Source: an uncultured Collinsella sp. (GTDB taxonomy: Bacteria; Actinomycetota; Coriobacteriia; Coriobacteriales; Coriobacteriaceae). From it: 26,639 nt of DNA. Under the pieces are notes generated by a model. It worked only from the letters and a program-made list of their open reading frames with translations, was not told the origin of the DNA and made no database searches. The first letter of the stretch is position 1. Every line of letters begins with the position of its first letter. Positions 15,916 through 25,082 of this stretch are shown here, piece after piece. Location of the stretch: assembly GCA_900540875.1 (NCBI GenBank), contig UQHT01000031.1:1-26639 (forward strand), in the 5' to 3' direction. The translations under genes and the position numbers were made by a program.

Positions 15916-16012
15916 GTGCTCGTGTACTCCTTGCGTAAACACTGCCTGTAACCCGTTAACTGTACCGCACCTACCGCATCAGCGCGAGGGCGACCGACGA
16001 TATCCCGTCTAA

Positions 16013-17128
16013 CTAACGCAAACCCTCTACCGCATCGGCCAGAAGAGCGGCGGCCCTATCCTGAGCCAGACCACGCGCCGCCTGACGCATGGCGTCGCGT
16101 GCCGCCGCGTCATCGACCAGGTGCAGCAGCTCATCGGCAAAGGCAGAACCGTCGATATCGGCATCGGCACAGAGCACGCCGGCCCCGGCGTCGACCAGAT
16201 AACGGGCATTGGTGGTTTGGTGGTCGGCCGTCGCATGCGGATACGGCACGAGTATCGAGGGCACGGCGAGCGCAGCGATCTCGGCCACGCTCGATGCACC
16301 CGAACGCGAGAGCACCAAATCGGCAGCAGCCAGCATATCGCCCATGTTGTCGATGTAAGGCTGGACGCGGTAACGCTTCGCCTCCTCGGGCGTCAGCGCC
16401 AAAGCGCGCTCGGTCTCCTCAAAGCCGTCGGCACCCGTCGAATGCAACACATAGAGGTTCTTGCGCGAAAGCAGCTCGTTTTTGAGCGAAACCGCGCGCT
16501 CGTTGAGGTGCTGGGCGCCAAGTGAACCGCCAAAGACGAGCAGCAGCGTAGCGTCCTCGGGAACGCCAAGTGCCTTGCGGCCGCGAGCGCGATCGCCCTC
16601 GATCACCGAGCGACGTACGGGGTTGCCGGTCATGAGCACGTGGTCAGGGTCACCTTCGCGCTCAAAGACCGAGCGCGCTGCCGGCACCGAGATGCACACG
16701 CGAGCGGCGTGGGAGTTCATCATCTTGTTGGCCAGGCCCGGAACAGAGTTCTGCTCATGTAGCAGATACGGAACGCCTGCGCCCTTGCACCACCCCAGCA
16801 GCGGAACCTCGACATAGGCACCAAAACCGATGGCAGCATCGGGCTTGCCGACCTTTGAGAAATGACTGGCGAGCGCACGCTTGGCCTTGTTGACACGCCA
16901 CAGCGAGGTCAGCGCCGTCCAGGGACGGGAGCGGTCGAAGCCCGTGACCGTAATGGGCACAAAATCAAACCCAGCCTCGGGGACCAGACGACCCTCGAGC
17001 TTGCGCGACTGGCCCACGAACACAACGTGGTGGCCACGGTCATGCAGCTCCTCGGCCAAAGCGAGCGCGGGGTTAATGTGTCCTGCCGTGCCGCCGGCTG
17101 CAATAGCAACGGTCATCTTATCGGTCAT
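16013..17128 (-). CDS. murG: MurG, UDP-GlcNAc:lipid I N-acetylglucosaminyltransferase
   Basis: The 371-aa membrane-associated glycosyltransferase (GT28) that turns lipid I into lipid II. The glycine loop AAGGTAGHINPALALAEEL is at the N-terminus, LLVFGGSLGAQHLN is the central donor-site motif, and SRSGASSVAEIAALAVPSIL and YPHATADHQTTNA form the C-terminal nucleotide-sugar site. The start at 17128 follows GAAGGGA by 5 nt and overlaps the end of ftsW by 11 nt. Earlier in-frame starts have no ribosome site. All motifs are intact. Confidence 0.96.
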   Translation of the reverse strand: MTDKMTVAIAAGGTAGHINPALALAEELHDRGHHVVFVGQSRKLEGRLVPEAGFDFVPITVTGFDRSRPWTALTSLWRVNKAKRALASHFSKVGKPDAAIGFGAYVEVPLLGWCKGAGVPYLLHEQNSVPGLANKMMNSHAARVCISVPAARSVFEREGDPDHVLMTGNPVRRSVIEGDRARGRKALGVPEDATLLLVFGGSLGAQHLNERAVSLKNELLSRKNLYVLHSTGADGFEETERALALTPEEAKRYRVQPYIDNMGDMLAAADLVLSRSGASSVAEIAALAVPSILVPYPHATADHQTTNARYLVDAGAGVLCADADIDGSAFADELLHLVDDAAARDAMRQAARGLAQDRAAALLADAVEGLR

Positions 17129-18638
17129 GGTAGTCCCTTCGTACACGCGGTCCCTGGTCGTCGGTGCGCAAACGCGCCGACGGGTCCGAGTTCAAATCGA
17201 TTCGATTATATCCGCCGCCCGCGCTGCGAGGGCTGGGGCGCTGCGGACGACCTTGCGGCGCCGTTCGCTGACGCGGACGGGCTGCCGGCTCGGTCGCAGA
17301 GCCATCCAGAACGGTAAAGCCGTTACGCGAAGACCGCTCGCCGCGCACGTGGGGCACGCCGGCGGTACTCTCATCCATAACGGCAAAGCTCTCGCGGCGA
17401 CGGTCGTACTCATCGCGACGGGCGCTCTCGTACGAAACGCGTAGGATCAGACCGGCAAGCATAAGCGACACAATAATCGACGAACCGCCATAGCTAATAA
17501 ACGGCAACGGTTTGCCCGTCATGGGAAACACGTTGAGGATGCCCAGCGCATTGATCAAAAACTGCACCGCGAGAATGACCGCAGAGCCAGACGCCATGAG
17601 CGCGCCCCGACGATCGGTCGCCTGCTCGGCAATGCGAAACGCCGAGTAGATCAGCATCGCAAACACCAAGAAGAACAGGACGGTTCCGACAAAACCGACT
17701 TCCTCGCCAATGATGGCCAGGATGTAGTCATTGTGCGCCTCGGGCAGATACGAGTACTTCATGGTTGAGTTGCCGATGCCACGGCCGAACAGACCGCCCG
17801 AGGCAAAGGCCATGATGGCAAGCGTGGCCTGATAGCCGTCACCATACTCGTCGGCCCAAGGGTTCAAGGCAACCTGAATACGCACCATACGGTATGGCTC
17901 TGCGACAAGCGCAATCACGATCACGAGAATGCCGAAGATTAGCACGCCGATGATAAATCTGGGGTCGAGACCCGCAAACAACGCCATGCACATGAGGGTC
18001 AACAGGATGATCAGGACGGTACCGAAATCGGGCTGGATAAAGATCAGAAAGAGCGAAATGCCCAGGTAGATGCCCATCTTGCGAAGGAATTCGTTGATGT
18101 TGCCACCGGGCGAAAAGAAGCGATCGAGCATGATGGCCGAATACGCAATGGCAAATGGCTTTAAAAACTCGGAAGGCTGGAACTGAATGCCGGCGATGTT
18201 GAGCCAGCGCGTGGCGCCACGGCTGCCGCTGCCCACCAAGAACACCAGAAACAGTAGCCCTATCATGCCTATGAGGAAGATCCTGAGCACATCCTCCCCA
18301 AACCAGCTGTCCGGCAAAACGCGCACGATGGCAATCAGCGCCAGAACACCGACCACGGCAAACGCAGCCTGTCGACCCAGAAAAAACGTCGCTGAGCCAT
18401 TCTCGTGCAGCGCCTCGACCGAAGACGCCGAGTACACCATCAGCAGGCCAAAACACACCAAGATAAACAGACAGGCCATGAATATCAGACGGGGGCGCAT
18501 GATGCGGGCGGGAACGCCGGCAATATAGCGTTCGCTAAACGACCGCCCGCCGCGACCGGAACGCGGTGTGCTACGCCGCGAGGAAGCACGGTCCGAGTCG
18601 GGCCTCCTCATACCTTGTCGGGGGCTCTCCTCTCTCAC
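17118..18638 (-). CDS. ftsW: FtsW, septal peptidoglycan glycosyltransferase (SEDS)
   Basis: A multi-spanning SEDS polymerase of about 506 aa that works with FtsI at the septum. About ten helices are seen from residue 50 on; the signature GKPLPFISYGGSSI is near the end of the membrane part, and WLNIAGIQFQPSEFLKPF is another SEDS hallmark. Both ends are extended: an N-terminal Arg/Ser-rich arm of about 45 residues and a C-terminal tail of about 105 residues with Arg/Pro/Gln runs and a loosely repeated SFAVMDEST/GFTVLDGSAT motif. Start choice is uncertain: GTG 18638 has AGGGG 6 nt upstream; TTG 18644 and ATG 18611 are alternatives. It follows murD directly. Confidence 0.93.
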   Translation of the reverse strand: MREESPRQGMRRPDSDRASSRRSTPRSGRGGRSFSERYIAGVPARIMRPRLIFMACLFILVCFGLLMVYSASSVEALHENGSATFFLGRQAAFAVVGVLALIAIVRVLPDSWFGEDVLRIFLIGMIGLLFLVFLVGSGSRGATRWLNIAGIQFQPSEFLKPFAIAYSAIMLDRFFSPGGNINEFLRKMGIYLGISLFLIFIQPDFGTVLIILLTLMCMALFAGLDPRFIIGVLIFGILVIVIALVAEPYRMVRIQVALNPWADEYGDGYQATLAIMAFASGGLFGRGIGNSTMKYSYLPEAHNDYILAIIGEEVGFVGTVLFFLVFAMLIYSAFRIAEQATDRRGALMASGSAVILAVQFLINALGILNVFPMTGKPLPFISYGGSSIIVSLMLAGLILRVSYESARRDEYDRRRESFAVMDESTAGVPHVRGERSSRNGFTVLDGSATEPAARPRQRTAPQGRPQRPSPRSAGGGYNRIDLNSDPSARLRTDDQGPRVRRDYHDR

Positions 18639-18647
18639 CGGCAACCC

Positions 18648-20054
18648 CTATTCCATTTGCGATTTCGCTGCAGCGGCAAGCTGGGCCACATAGTCCTTAA
18701 ACACGCGGCCGCGCTCCTCATAGCCCGAGAACTCATCAAACGAAGAGCAGGCAGGAGAAAGTAAGATCACGTCGCCACGGCTCGACAGCGAACGGGCAAC
18801 GTCCACGGCATCGCGTAGGTCATCCGCCTGGGCGATATCCACATCGCCATCGACATCGGCCTCGTCCATAGCGGCGGTGAAGCGCTCGCGCGCATCGCCA
18901 AAGCAGACGACCGAGCGCACGTTATCCATAACAACGCGCGCGAAGTCCGTGAGCGGCGTGCCCTTATCGTGGCCGCCGAGCAGCAAGATCACGTCGTCAT
19001 CGGGAAATGCCGTCAGTGCCTTCTCGACCGCGTCGGTGTTGGTCGCCTTGGAATCGTTGACGTAGCGCACACCGTCAATCTCGCCGCACGGCTCCACGCG
19101 ATGCTCGAGCGGCTGGAACGAGGCCAGACCGCGGCGGACACCATCGACATCGGCACCGACGGCCAGAGCAGCCGTGGCGGCACATAAGGCATTGATGACA
19201 TTGTGATGGCCCGAGATCTTGAGCTCGGACGTGGCGACAAGCTGGGTCTCGACGCCCTTCAGGCGCACGACCATTTTGCCGTCGCGCACAAAGGCGACAT
19301 CCTCACCCTCTGGCTCGTCAAAAGCGACCTTGCAGATGCGGCGACCCGGCGTATAGATGTACTCATCGAACTCGTGAATGCCGGCGTCTTCGACGTCGAC
19401 AACCACCAGATCGTCATCGACCATATTGTCAAACAGCTTGATCTTGGCAAGCGCATAGTTCTTATGGCTCTTATGCCAGCCCAAGTGGTCGGGAGTGATG
19501 TTGAGCAGCACTGCCACGCGAGGGTGGAGCTCGGTGGTCGTAGCAATCTGATAGCTCGAGAGCTCAGCCACAAACCACTCGTTGTGGGCTCGGCCGTCAA
19601 TCTCGTTGACCGGCGGCTCGCCGATGTTGCCGACAGCTACGCTGGCCTCGCCGGCAGCCTTGAGCAGATAATCAGTCAGCGACGTGGTGGTCGTCTTACC
19701 GTTGGTGCCCGTGATGGCAATCCAGTTATCGGGCGACAGGCGATAGGCAAACTCTGGCTCACCCATAATCTGAGCGGCATGTTCGCGCCCGGCCTTAAAG
19801 AAGCCCGAGAACTCCGAGATGCCCGGGCACGTCACGCATACGTCATAGGCGCCCTCGACCTGTTCGGTCCCATAGACAAACGACGCACCAGCAGCCTCGA
19901 GCGCACGCGTGGCGTCATTGGGCTCAGAGGTGCCGCCGCCATACACGGTAACGGCGCTTACGCGCTCGGGATGTGCCAGCGCCCAGCGGGCGACATCGAG
20001 ACCGGATTTGCCCTGACCCAAAACGAGCAGGCTAAAGACATCAGCAAGAGGCAT
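18648..20054 (-). CDS. murD: UDP-N-acetylmuramoylalanine-D-glutamate ligase MurD
   Basis: The 468-aa Mur ligase that adds D-Glu. SLLVLGQGKSGLDVARWA is the N-terminal UDP-binding loop, AITGTNGKTTTTSLTDYLL the ATP loop, LLNITPDHLGWHKS and EHRVEPCGEIDGVRYVNDSK are typical of MurD, and VILLLGGHDKGTPL and LLSPACSSFDEFSGYEERG close the C-terminal domain. The start at 20054 lies 9 nt after mraY, without a strong ribosome site, suggesting coupling. Intact and normal in length. Confidence 0.96.
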   Translation of the reverse strand: MPLADVFSLLVLGQGKSGLDVARWALAHPERVSAVTVYGGGTSEPNDATRALEAAGASFVYGTEQVEGAYDVCVTCPGISEFSGFFKAGREHAAQIMGEPEFAYRLSPDNWIAITGTNGKTTTTSLTDYLLKAAGEASVAVGNIGEPPVNEIDGRAHNEWFVAELSSYQIATTTELHPRVAVLLNITPDHLGWHKSHKNYALAKIKLFDNMVDDDLVVVDVEDAGIHEFDEYIYTPGRRICKVAFDEPEGEDVAFVRDGKMVVRLKGVETQLVATSELKISGHHNVINALCAATAALAVGADVDGVRRGLASFQPLEHRVEPCGEIDGVRYVNDSKATNTDAVEKALTAFPDDDVILLLGGHDKGTPLTDFARVVMDNVRSVVCFGDARERFTAAMDEADVDGDVDIAQADDLRDAVDVARSLSSRGDVILLSPACSSFDEFSGYEERGRVFKDYVAQLAAAAKSQME

Positions 20055-20063
20055 GAAAGACCA

Positions 20064-21083
20064 CTATCCCAACTGGAAGAACAGAGCAAGGCCAACGGCA
20101 CCAAAGGCCGCAGCGATAATCCAAAAACGGATGACGACCTTGGTCTCGGCCCAGCCCTTCTTTTCGAAATGATGATGGATGGGCGCCATAAGGAAGACGC
20201 GCTTGTGCGTAAAATGGAAGTAGACAACCTGAATCATGACCGACAGGGTCTCAACGATAAACAGGCCGCCGATGATGAGGGAGACGACCTCGGTGTTGGT
20301 CATGATGGACGTGCAGGCGAACGCGGCGCCCAGAGCAAGCGAGCCGGTATCGCCCATAAAGATGCTCGCCGGATAGCAGTTGAACCACAGAAAGCCCAAG
20401 CAGGCACCGGCACACGCGGTACAGAAGATGGACAGGTTCACGTCTCCGTGCAAAAACGCCATGGCAGCCATGGCGAGCATGGCGATCATGGAGGTGCCGC
20501 CAGCAAGACCGTCAAGGCCATCGGTCAGGTTCACGGCATTAGAAAGACCGGCAATCATCAGCCAGCAAAAGACAATATAGAGCCACGGGAACGAATAGCC
20601 GCAGATGGTAGTCGAAAGCACGCCAAGGTCGATCGTCAACCCACCGGGAAAACGAATCTCGGGGGCGACGCCGCACCAGTTGACGGCAAGTACCGTAAAG
20701 GTGACACAGATAATGGTTAGGCCGATCATCTTGGCATGAGGCGTCAGACCGAGCGAGCGCCCATGCGTAACGGAGGTCAGGTCGTCGATCAGGCCCAGCA
20801 CGCCGGTCGCCAGCGTGGCGAGCAGTACGAGTACGAGCTCGGTGGTGAGCTTGCCCATCAGCAGGCAGGTCAGCGAGATCGCGACGAGGATGACAACGCC
20901 ACCCATGGTGGGCGTTCCCTGCTTAACCAAATGACGCTTGGGGCCGTCGGCACGAACCTGCTGGCCGATACCCTCGACCTTGAGCAGCTTGATCCACCAC
21001 GGCATGAGCAGCAGCGCAATGGCTGCGGCGATGCCAAGCCCCAAAAAAGCCTGATACGTTGGATACGAGGGATTGCCGAACAT
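20064..21083 (-). CDS. mraY: MraY, phospho-MurNAc-pentapeptide translocase
   Basis: A 339-aa polytopic enzyme that moves phospho-MurNAc-pentapeptide from UDP to undecaprenyl phosphate, making lipid I. PTMGGVVILVAI is the N-terminal signature, LIDDLTSVTHGRSLGL holds the paired Asp residues, NLTDGLDGLAGGTSM and FMGDTGSLALG the further catalytic Asp sites, and PIHHHFEKKGWAETKVV the His-rich loop. The start follows the murF stop by 3 nt. Phosphate (as UMP) leaves here, so it depends on nucleotide pools, but nothing suggests special control. Confidence 0.97.
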   Translation of the reverse strand: MFGNPSYPTYQAFLGLGIAAAIALLLMPWWIKLLKVEGIGQQVRADGPKRHLVKQGTPTMGGVVILVAISLTCLLMGKLTTELVLVLLATLATGVLGLIDDLTSVTHGRSLGLTPHAKMIGLTIICVTFTVLAVNWCGVAPEIRFPGGLTIDLGVLSTTICGYSFPWLYIVFCWLMIAGLSNAVNLTDGLDGLAGGTSMIAMLAMAAMAFLHGDVNLSIFCTACAGACLGFLWFNCYPASIFMGDTGSLALGAAFACTSIMTNTEVVSLIIGGLFIVETLSVMIQVVYFHFTHKRVFLMAPIHHHFEKKGWAETKVVIRFWIIAAAFGAVGLALFFQLG

Positions 21084-21086
21084 GGG

Positions 21087-22511
21087 CTAGCACACACCTT
21101 CCACAAAGCGGTCGAGCTCAACAAAGCGGGAACCCTTGACCAGTACAACATCATGTTTTTCAAGCGCGCCGCCCATGCGGTCGAGCACCTGCTGATAATC
21201 GGAGAACACCTGAATGCGGTCCTCGTCCATGCCCATCATGCGTGCGGCATCGGCCATAAGCTGGGCCAGCTCACCACCCACGCACGCCAGCATGTCGAGC
21301 TTCTTGGCGGCGGCATAGGCGCCCACGAGCTCATGCATGCGAGGAGCCTCATCGCCCATCTCGCCCATCTCGCCCAGGATCGCCATGCGAGACCCCGTGC
21401 ACGAAAGCGAGCACAGCAGATCGAGGCCAGCAGCCATGGATTCGGCACTGGCGTTATAGGAGTCATCGATGACGCGTGCACCGCTCTTGGCGCGCTTGAT
21501 CTCCTGGCGGTGTCCGGTGATCGTGAGACCCCTAAAGGCAGCATCGATCTGCTCGGGCGTCACGCCCAGGCGATAGGCAACCGCGGCGGCCTTAACGGCA
21601 TTAGGAACGGACTGCACGCCGGGGATGGCAAGCATGGTATCGATCGTCTCACCCTGGCCAAAATCGAGCGTAAAGACCGGACGGCCTTCGTCATCAACGC
21701 GAACGTCGCGGGCACGGACCTCATCATCGTCCGAGACGCCGGCCAGCATCACGTCGATACCAGCAGGTTGGGCGAACGTGTCGCGAATGAACGGCGTAAA
21801 GTCGTCCTCACCGCCCAAAACCAGCAGCGGCAAATAGTCGCCAGCGGCGCACATGCCCTGAACGATCTCGGCCTTAGCGCGGGCGATGTTCTCGCGGCTG
21901 CCCAAAATGCCGATATGAGAGGTGCCGATCTTGCTCACGATGGCAAGGTTGGGATTGGCAGACTGAGACAGGCGCTCGATCTCGTGGAAATGGTTCATGC
22001 CCATCTCGAGCACCAGGACCTCGGTATCGGCCGGAGCGGAAAGCACCGTGAGCGGCATGCCGATCAGGTTATTGAAATTGCCCTTGGTGGCCCAGACACG
22101 ATAGCGCTTGGCGAGCACAGCGGCGAGCACGTCCTTGGTCGTCGTCTTGCCGATGGAACCGGTAATGCCAACGACCAGGCAGCCAAGCTCCAGGCGATAC
22201 GCATGCGCCAAACGCAGCAGAAACTCCTCGGGATCATCGGTCAGCAAGATGGCACAGCCCTTGTCCTGCGCCAGCGAGACCAGCTCGGCCTCGGGCTCAC
22301 GCGTCATCACGACGGCGCCGGCACCCGACTGGACGGCACGGGAAGCAAAATCATTGCCGTCGACGTTTTCACCGGGAAAGGCGACGAAAATCGTCCCTTC
22401 CTCGACCTGGCGCGAGTCGATAACGCACCCGCGGCATACCCGATCGGCTTCTCCCGTCACGGTTCGGGCCCCTGTTGCGGCCGCGAGGTTGTTGACGGCG
22501 ATCTCTATCAT
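21087..22511 (-). CDS. murF: UDP-MurNAc-tripeptide D-alanyl-D-alanine ligase MurF
   Basis: The 474-aa Mur ligase that adds D-Ala-D-Ala to complete the pentapeptide. CRGCVIDSRQVEEGTIFVAFPG is the N-terminal UDP-binding part (DSRQVEEGTIFVA is the key motif), VVGITGSIGKTTTKDVL the ATP loop, NFNNLIGMPLTVL and VLEMGMNHFHEIERL the central motifs, VIDDSYNASAESMAAGLDLL and GEMGEMGDEAPRMHELVG the C-terminal ones. GGGGAG lies 5 nt upstream of the ATG. The normal upstream neighbour murE is missing; instead a 127-nt gap separates it from ftsI. Confidence 0.96.
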   Translation of the reverse strand: MIEIAVNNLAAATGARTVTGEADRVCRGCVIDSRQVEEGTIFVAFPGENVDGNDFASRAVQSGAGAVVMTREPEAELVSLAQDKGCAILLTDDPEEFLLRLAHAYRLELGCLVVGITGSIGKTTTKDVLAAVLAKRYRVWATKGNFNNLIGMPLTVLSAPADTEVLVLEMGMNHFHEIERLSQSANPNLAIVSKIGTSHIGILGSRENIARAKAEIVQGMCAAGDYLPLLVLGGEDDFTPFIRDTFAQPAGIDVMLAGVSDDDEVRARDVRVDDEGRPVFTLDFGQGETIDTMLAIPGVQSVPNAVKAAAVAYRLGVTPEQIDAAFRGLTITGHRQEIKRAKSGARVIDDSYNASAESMAAGLDLLCSLSCTGSRMAILGEMGEMGDEAPRMHELVGAYAAAKKLDMLACVGGELAQLMADAARMMGMDEDRIQVFSDYQQVLDRMGGALEKHDVVLVKGSRFVELDRFVEGVC

Positions 22512-22638
22512 TGCAGCTCCCCTGTAAACCTAATAATGCTATCGGCGTATTGTATCCCAGCGCCGCGTATGCGTGGTGCAGGGCATGTGAACACCCCTCA
22601 TATGGGACAACAAACCACGCCCCAAAGATTGTAACCCC
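22512..22638 (-). other. ftsI-murF gap at the usual place of murE
   Basis: 127 nt without an open frame of note. It contains an inverted repeat GCGTGGT (22571-22577) and ACCACGC (22614-22620) with a 36-nt loop, and a minus-strand TACAAT (22550-22555 region) that could be a -10 but lacks a recognisable -35. It may hold a secondary promoter for murF onward. No remnant of murE coding sequence is evident. Confidence 0.35.
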
Positions 22639-24504
22639 CTACTTCGTGTGCGGGATACCCAGCACGTCGAGCGCGTTGGCCATAATGAACTGGAACGGAA
22701 CCGCAGCGGCATCTGAGCCGCTCGGCGTTCCGTCGAGCGTGATATAGCACAGCACCTTGGGCGATTGTGCCGGTGCAAAGCCCATAAAGGACGACATGTA
22801 GTTCTCCTTGAGGTAGCCGCCGTTCTCGTCGGCACGTTCGGCCGTACCGGTCTTACCCGCCACGTCATAGCCGTCAACCGCGCCGCCAACGCCCGTTCCC
22901 TCCGACACGACCGTCTGCATGCACGATGTCACCTGGGATGCGGCATCCTCCGAAATCGCGCGCTCGCCTTCGCCCCAGTCCTTCTCGTCACCTTTGCTGG
23001 ACTTATAGAAGTGCGGGGTCATCATCACGCCGCCGTTGGCGATGCCGCCCACGGCACGTGCGATCTCAATCGGCGAGACAGACAGCGCCTGTCCAAAGCT
23101 CATCGAGCCCAGCGTGGCGCCGTCATACTGGTCACGCTCCTTGACGATGCCCAGGCTCTCGCCCGGAAAATCGACACCAGAGCTGTGACCGATGCCCCAC
23201 TTGTCCACATAGGCGGCAAAGTCGTCGGCACCGATCTTGCGCCCCACCAGGACAAAGCCTACGTTGGACGAACGGCGCATCATCTCGCGCACATCCATGG
23301 TCATGGCATAGTCGCGCTTGTCGGCATCGGTGACGGTATCGTCGCCCACCCTGATGCTCGCCGGCACCTCAAACGACGTACTCGACCGCACGACACCCAA
23401 GTCGAAGCCGGCGCCCGCCACGAGCGTCTTAAAGACCGAGCCGGGCTCGTAGGCGTCGGTGACCAGGCGCAGGTTCATATCCTCGGTCTTGGCGTTTTCC
23501 AAATTGGTCTGGTCGTAGGTCGGATACGAGCAGGCTGCCAAGATCTCGCCTGTCGTAGGATCGGTGACCAGCGCCGAGCCGTTCTTGGCCTTTGTCTTCT
23601 CGACAGCCTCTGCCAGGGCATCCTCGGCCGCACGCTGGATATTGACGTCGAGCGTCGTCACGATATCAACGCCGTCGACCGCAGCCACCTTTTTATAGGC
23701 ACCGCCCGCGATATAGCTGCCGTCCCTCGCGCGCTCGCGTACGAGAGAACCGTTCGTGCCGGTCAGAAGCTTGTTGTATTGCTTTTCGAGACCCGTCAAG
23801 CCGTCGTTGTCTACATTCACTACACCCAGCACCTGCGATGCCAGATTGCCGTATGGATATACGCGCTTCATGGCCTGCTCAAAAAGCACGCCGGGCAGGT
23901 TCTTCTTCTCCAGCGCCGCAGCGTCGTCTTCGTCCACCTGGCGCTTGATATACACCCAGGTTCCATCGGACTCAACGAGCTTGCGGCAGGTCTTTTTATC
24001 GATTCCAGTTGCCTTGACCAGCGCCGACACCGTCTTGTCAACATCCTCGACAAGCTGCGGGTTCACGGCGATGTTGCGACATTCGACCGACGACGCCAGC
24101 ACGTTACCGTTGCGGTCGTAGATGGTGCCACGTTTGGCATAGAGGGTCTGCGCAAGCAGGCGGCGCGCATCGGCACGCTCGCGCAGTTTATCGGCTTCGA
24201 CAATTTGATAGTCGGCAAGGCGAAAGACGCCCAAGCCCAAGCCAAGCCCAATGAAGCCCATGACGGCTTTGCGGCGAGGCAGAGGCGTGCCCGTGAGCCA
24301 TTCGGTCGACGAACTCTTGCGCGACCTGATGTTATGCACTTGAGGGCCGCCCGAGCCGCGAAGTCGCGACGCCGGGTCGTTGCCACGGGACTGCCCGGCG
24401 TTGTAAGATTGCCGACCCGTTCCTTGATAACCAGAACGTCCCCGCGACGAGGGACGTCCAGAACCGCGGCCCCCATCGGAACCGCGGCGATAGTCATTTG
24501 TCAT
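22639..24504 (-). CDS. ftsI: FtsI/PBP2-type septal transpeptidase
   Basis: A 621-aa class B penicillin-binding protein that crosslinks septal peptidoglycan together with FtsW. The cytoplasmic arm (about 1-78) is rich in Arg, Gly and Ser, resembling RGG-type disordered regions. The membrane helix is about 80-97. The dimerisation domain with AKRGTIYDRNGNVLASS starts near 123. The transpeptidase motifs are complete: S356-V-F-K359, S412-S-N414 and K551-T-G553. No PASTA domain follows; the protein ends 68 residues after the KTG. It starts 17 nt after the ftsL-like gene. Confidence 0.95.
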   Translation of the reverse strand: MTNDYRRGSDGGRGSGRPSSRGRSGYQGTGRQSYNAGQSRGNDPASRLRGSGGPQVHNIRSRKSSSTEWLTGTPLPRRKAVMGFIGLGLGLGVFRLADYQIVEADKLRERADARRLLAQTLYAKRGTIYDRNGNVLASSVECRNIAVNPQLVEDVDKTVSALVKATGIDKKTCRKLVESDGTWVYIKRQVDEDDAAALEKKNLPGVLFEQAMKRVYPYGNLASQVLGVVNVDNDGLTGLEKQYNKLLTGTNGSLVRERARDGSYIAGGAYKKVAAVDGVDIVTTLDVNIQRAAEDALAEAVEKTKAKNGSALVTDPTTGEILAACSYPTYDQTNLENAKTEDMNLRLVTDAYEPGSVFKTLVAGAGFDLGVVRSSTSFEVPASIRVGDDTVTDADKRDYAMTMDVREMMRRSSNVGFVLVGRKIGADDFAAYVDKWGIGHSSGVDFPGESLGIVKERDQYDGATLGSMSFGQALSVSPIEIARAVGGIANGGVMMTPHFYKSSKGDEKDWGEGERAISEDAASQVTSCMQTVVSEGTGVGGAVDGYDVAGKTGTAERADENGGYLKENYMSSFMGFAPAQSPKVLCYITLDGTPSGSDAAAVPFQFIMANALDVLGIPHTK

Positions 24505-24521
24505 ACTCAGCTACCGTCTTG

Positions 24522-24992
24522 CTACTGAGCGGCCGCGGTCGCGTTGGCGCCCGCGGCTGCATCCTGCGAAAAGTCAAGTGTAACGCTCTCGCTGGGCTCC
24601 ACCATGCCATAAGCGCCCGCAAGGTCGCGAATACGCGTGTCGGCGCCATAGACCGAATGCATGACCTCCAGGTCGGAGCTCTCATCGGTCGCCTTTTCGA
24701 GCGTGTTGGTAAGCTCGGCGTTGCTGTTGAGCACCTGGGCCGTAACACCGGCGAGCGCCACGCGGGCGACGCCGATCGTCATGAAGATGGCCGCAATGAT
24801 GCAAAACGTTTTAAGAACGCTCATGAAAACCGGGCTTACCGCCTGGTTTGCCTGACGGCCCGCGCCCGTGTAGACATCAAAGCGCGGCGTGCGCTGCTCA
24901 CGGGGAGCAACGGGGGCCTGCGGCGTCTCACGATAGGCGGGCATGGCGTTCATATCATAGGCGAGTGCTGCGTTTGAAGTGTTGTAGCCCAT
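24522..24992 (-). CDS. ftsL: FtsL-like bitopic division protein
   Basis: A 156-aa protein with a 55-residue cytoplasmic N-terminus (Pro/Gln/Arg-containing), one membrane helix (about 57-80: VFMSVLKTFCIIAAIFMTIG), then a short helical segment with Leu/Asn/Glu heptads, the motif LAGAYGMVEPSESVTLDF and an Ala-rich tail. Sequence similarity in this family is low; the call rests on topology, the Gly-Met-x-x-Pro motif and the position between rsmH and ftsI. FtsL with FtsB and FtsQ activates FtsWI. GGGAGG lies 10 nt upstream of the start. Confidence 0.8.
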   Translation of the reverse strand: MGYNTSNAALAYDMNAMPAYRETPQAPVAPREQRTPRFDVYTGAGRQANQAVSPVFMSVLKTFCIIAAIFMTIGVARVALAGVTAQVLNSNAELTNTLEKATDESSDLEVMHSVYGADTRIRDLAGAYGMVEPSESVTLDFSQDAAAGANATAAAQ

Positions 24993-25082
24993 GATATGCC
25001 GCCTCCCATCCCGAGTACGTTGGTAGTGTGTTTAAGCTTCGTTTATGGTGCGAGCGGGAGGTCCAATATCGCGCGGTCGCGT

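Noticed and set aside
18638..18650. murD and ftsW lie in the same frame, separated by TAG, as sepF and yggT are
   Set aside because: ftsW has TTG, GTG and ATG starts close by, so no special mechanism is needed; same-frame neighbours are expected by chance one time in three.
19203..20720. Open frame on the plus strand (505 codons) opposite murD and mraY
   Set aside because: Antisense shadow spanning the end of two well-supported genes; no motif.
20736..22634. Long open frame on the plus strand (632 codons) opposite mraY and murF
   Set aside because: It lies antisense to two clear cell-wall genes, has His/Arg/Gly-rich composition typical of frames opposite high-GC genes, and no ribosome site or family motif.
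22765..24528. Long open frame on the plus strand (587 codons) opposite ftsI
   Set aside because: Antisense shadow of ftsI; no recognisable domain, composition biased as expected from the opposite strand.
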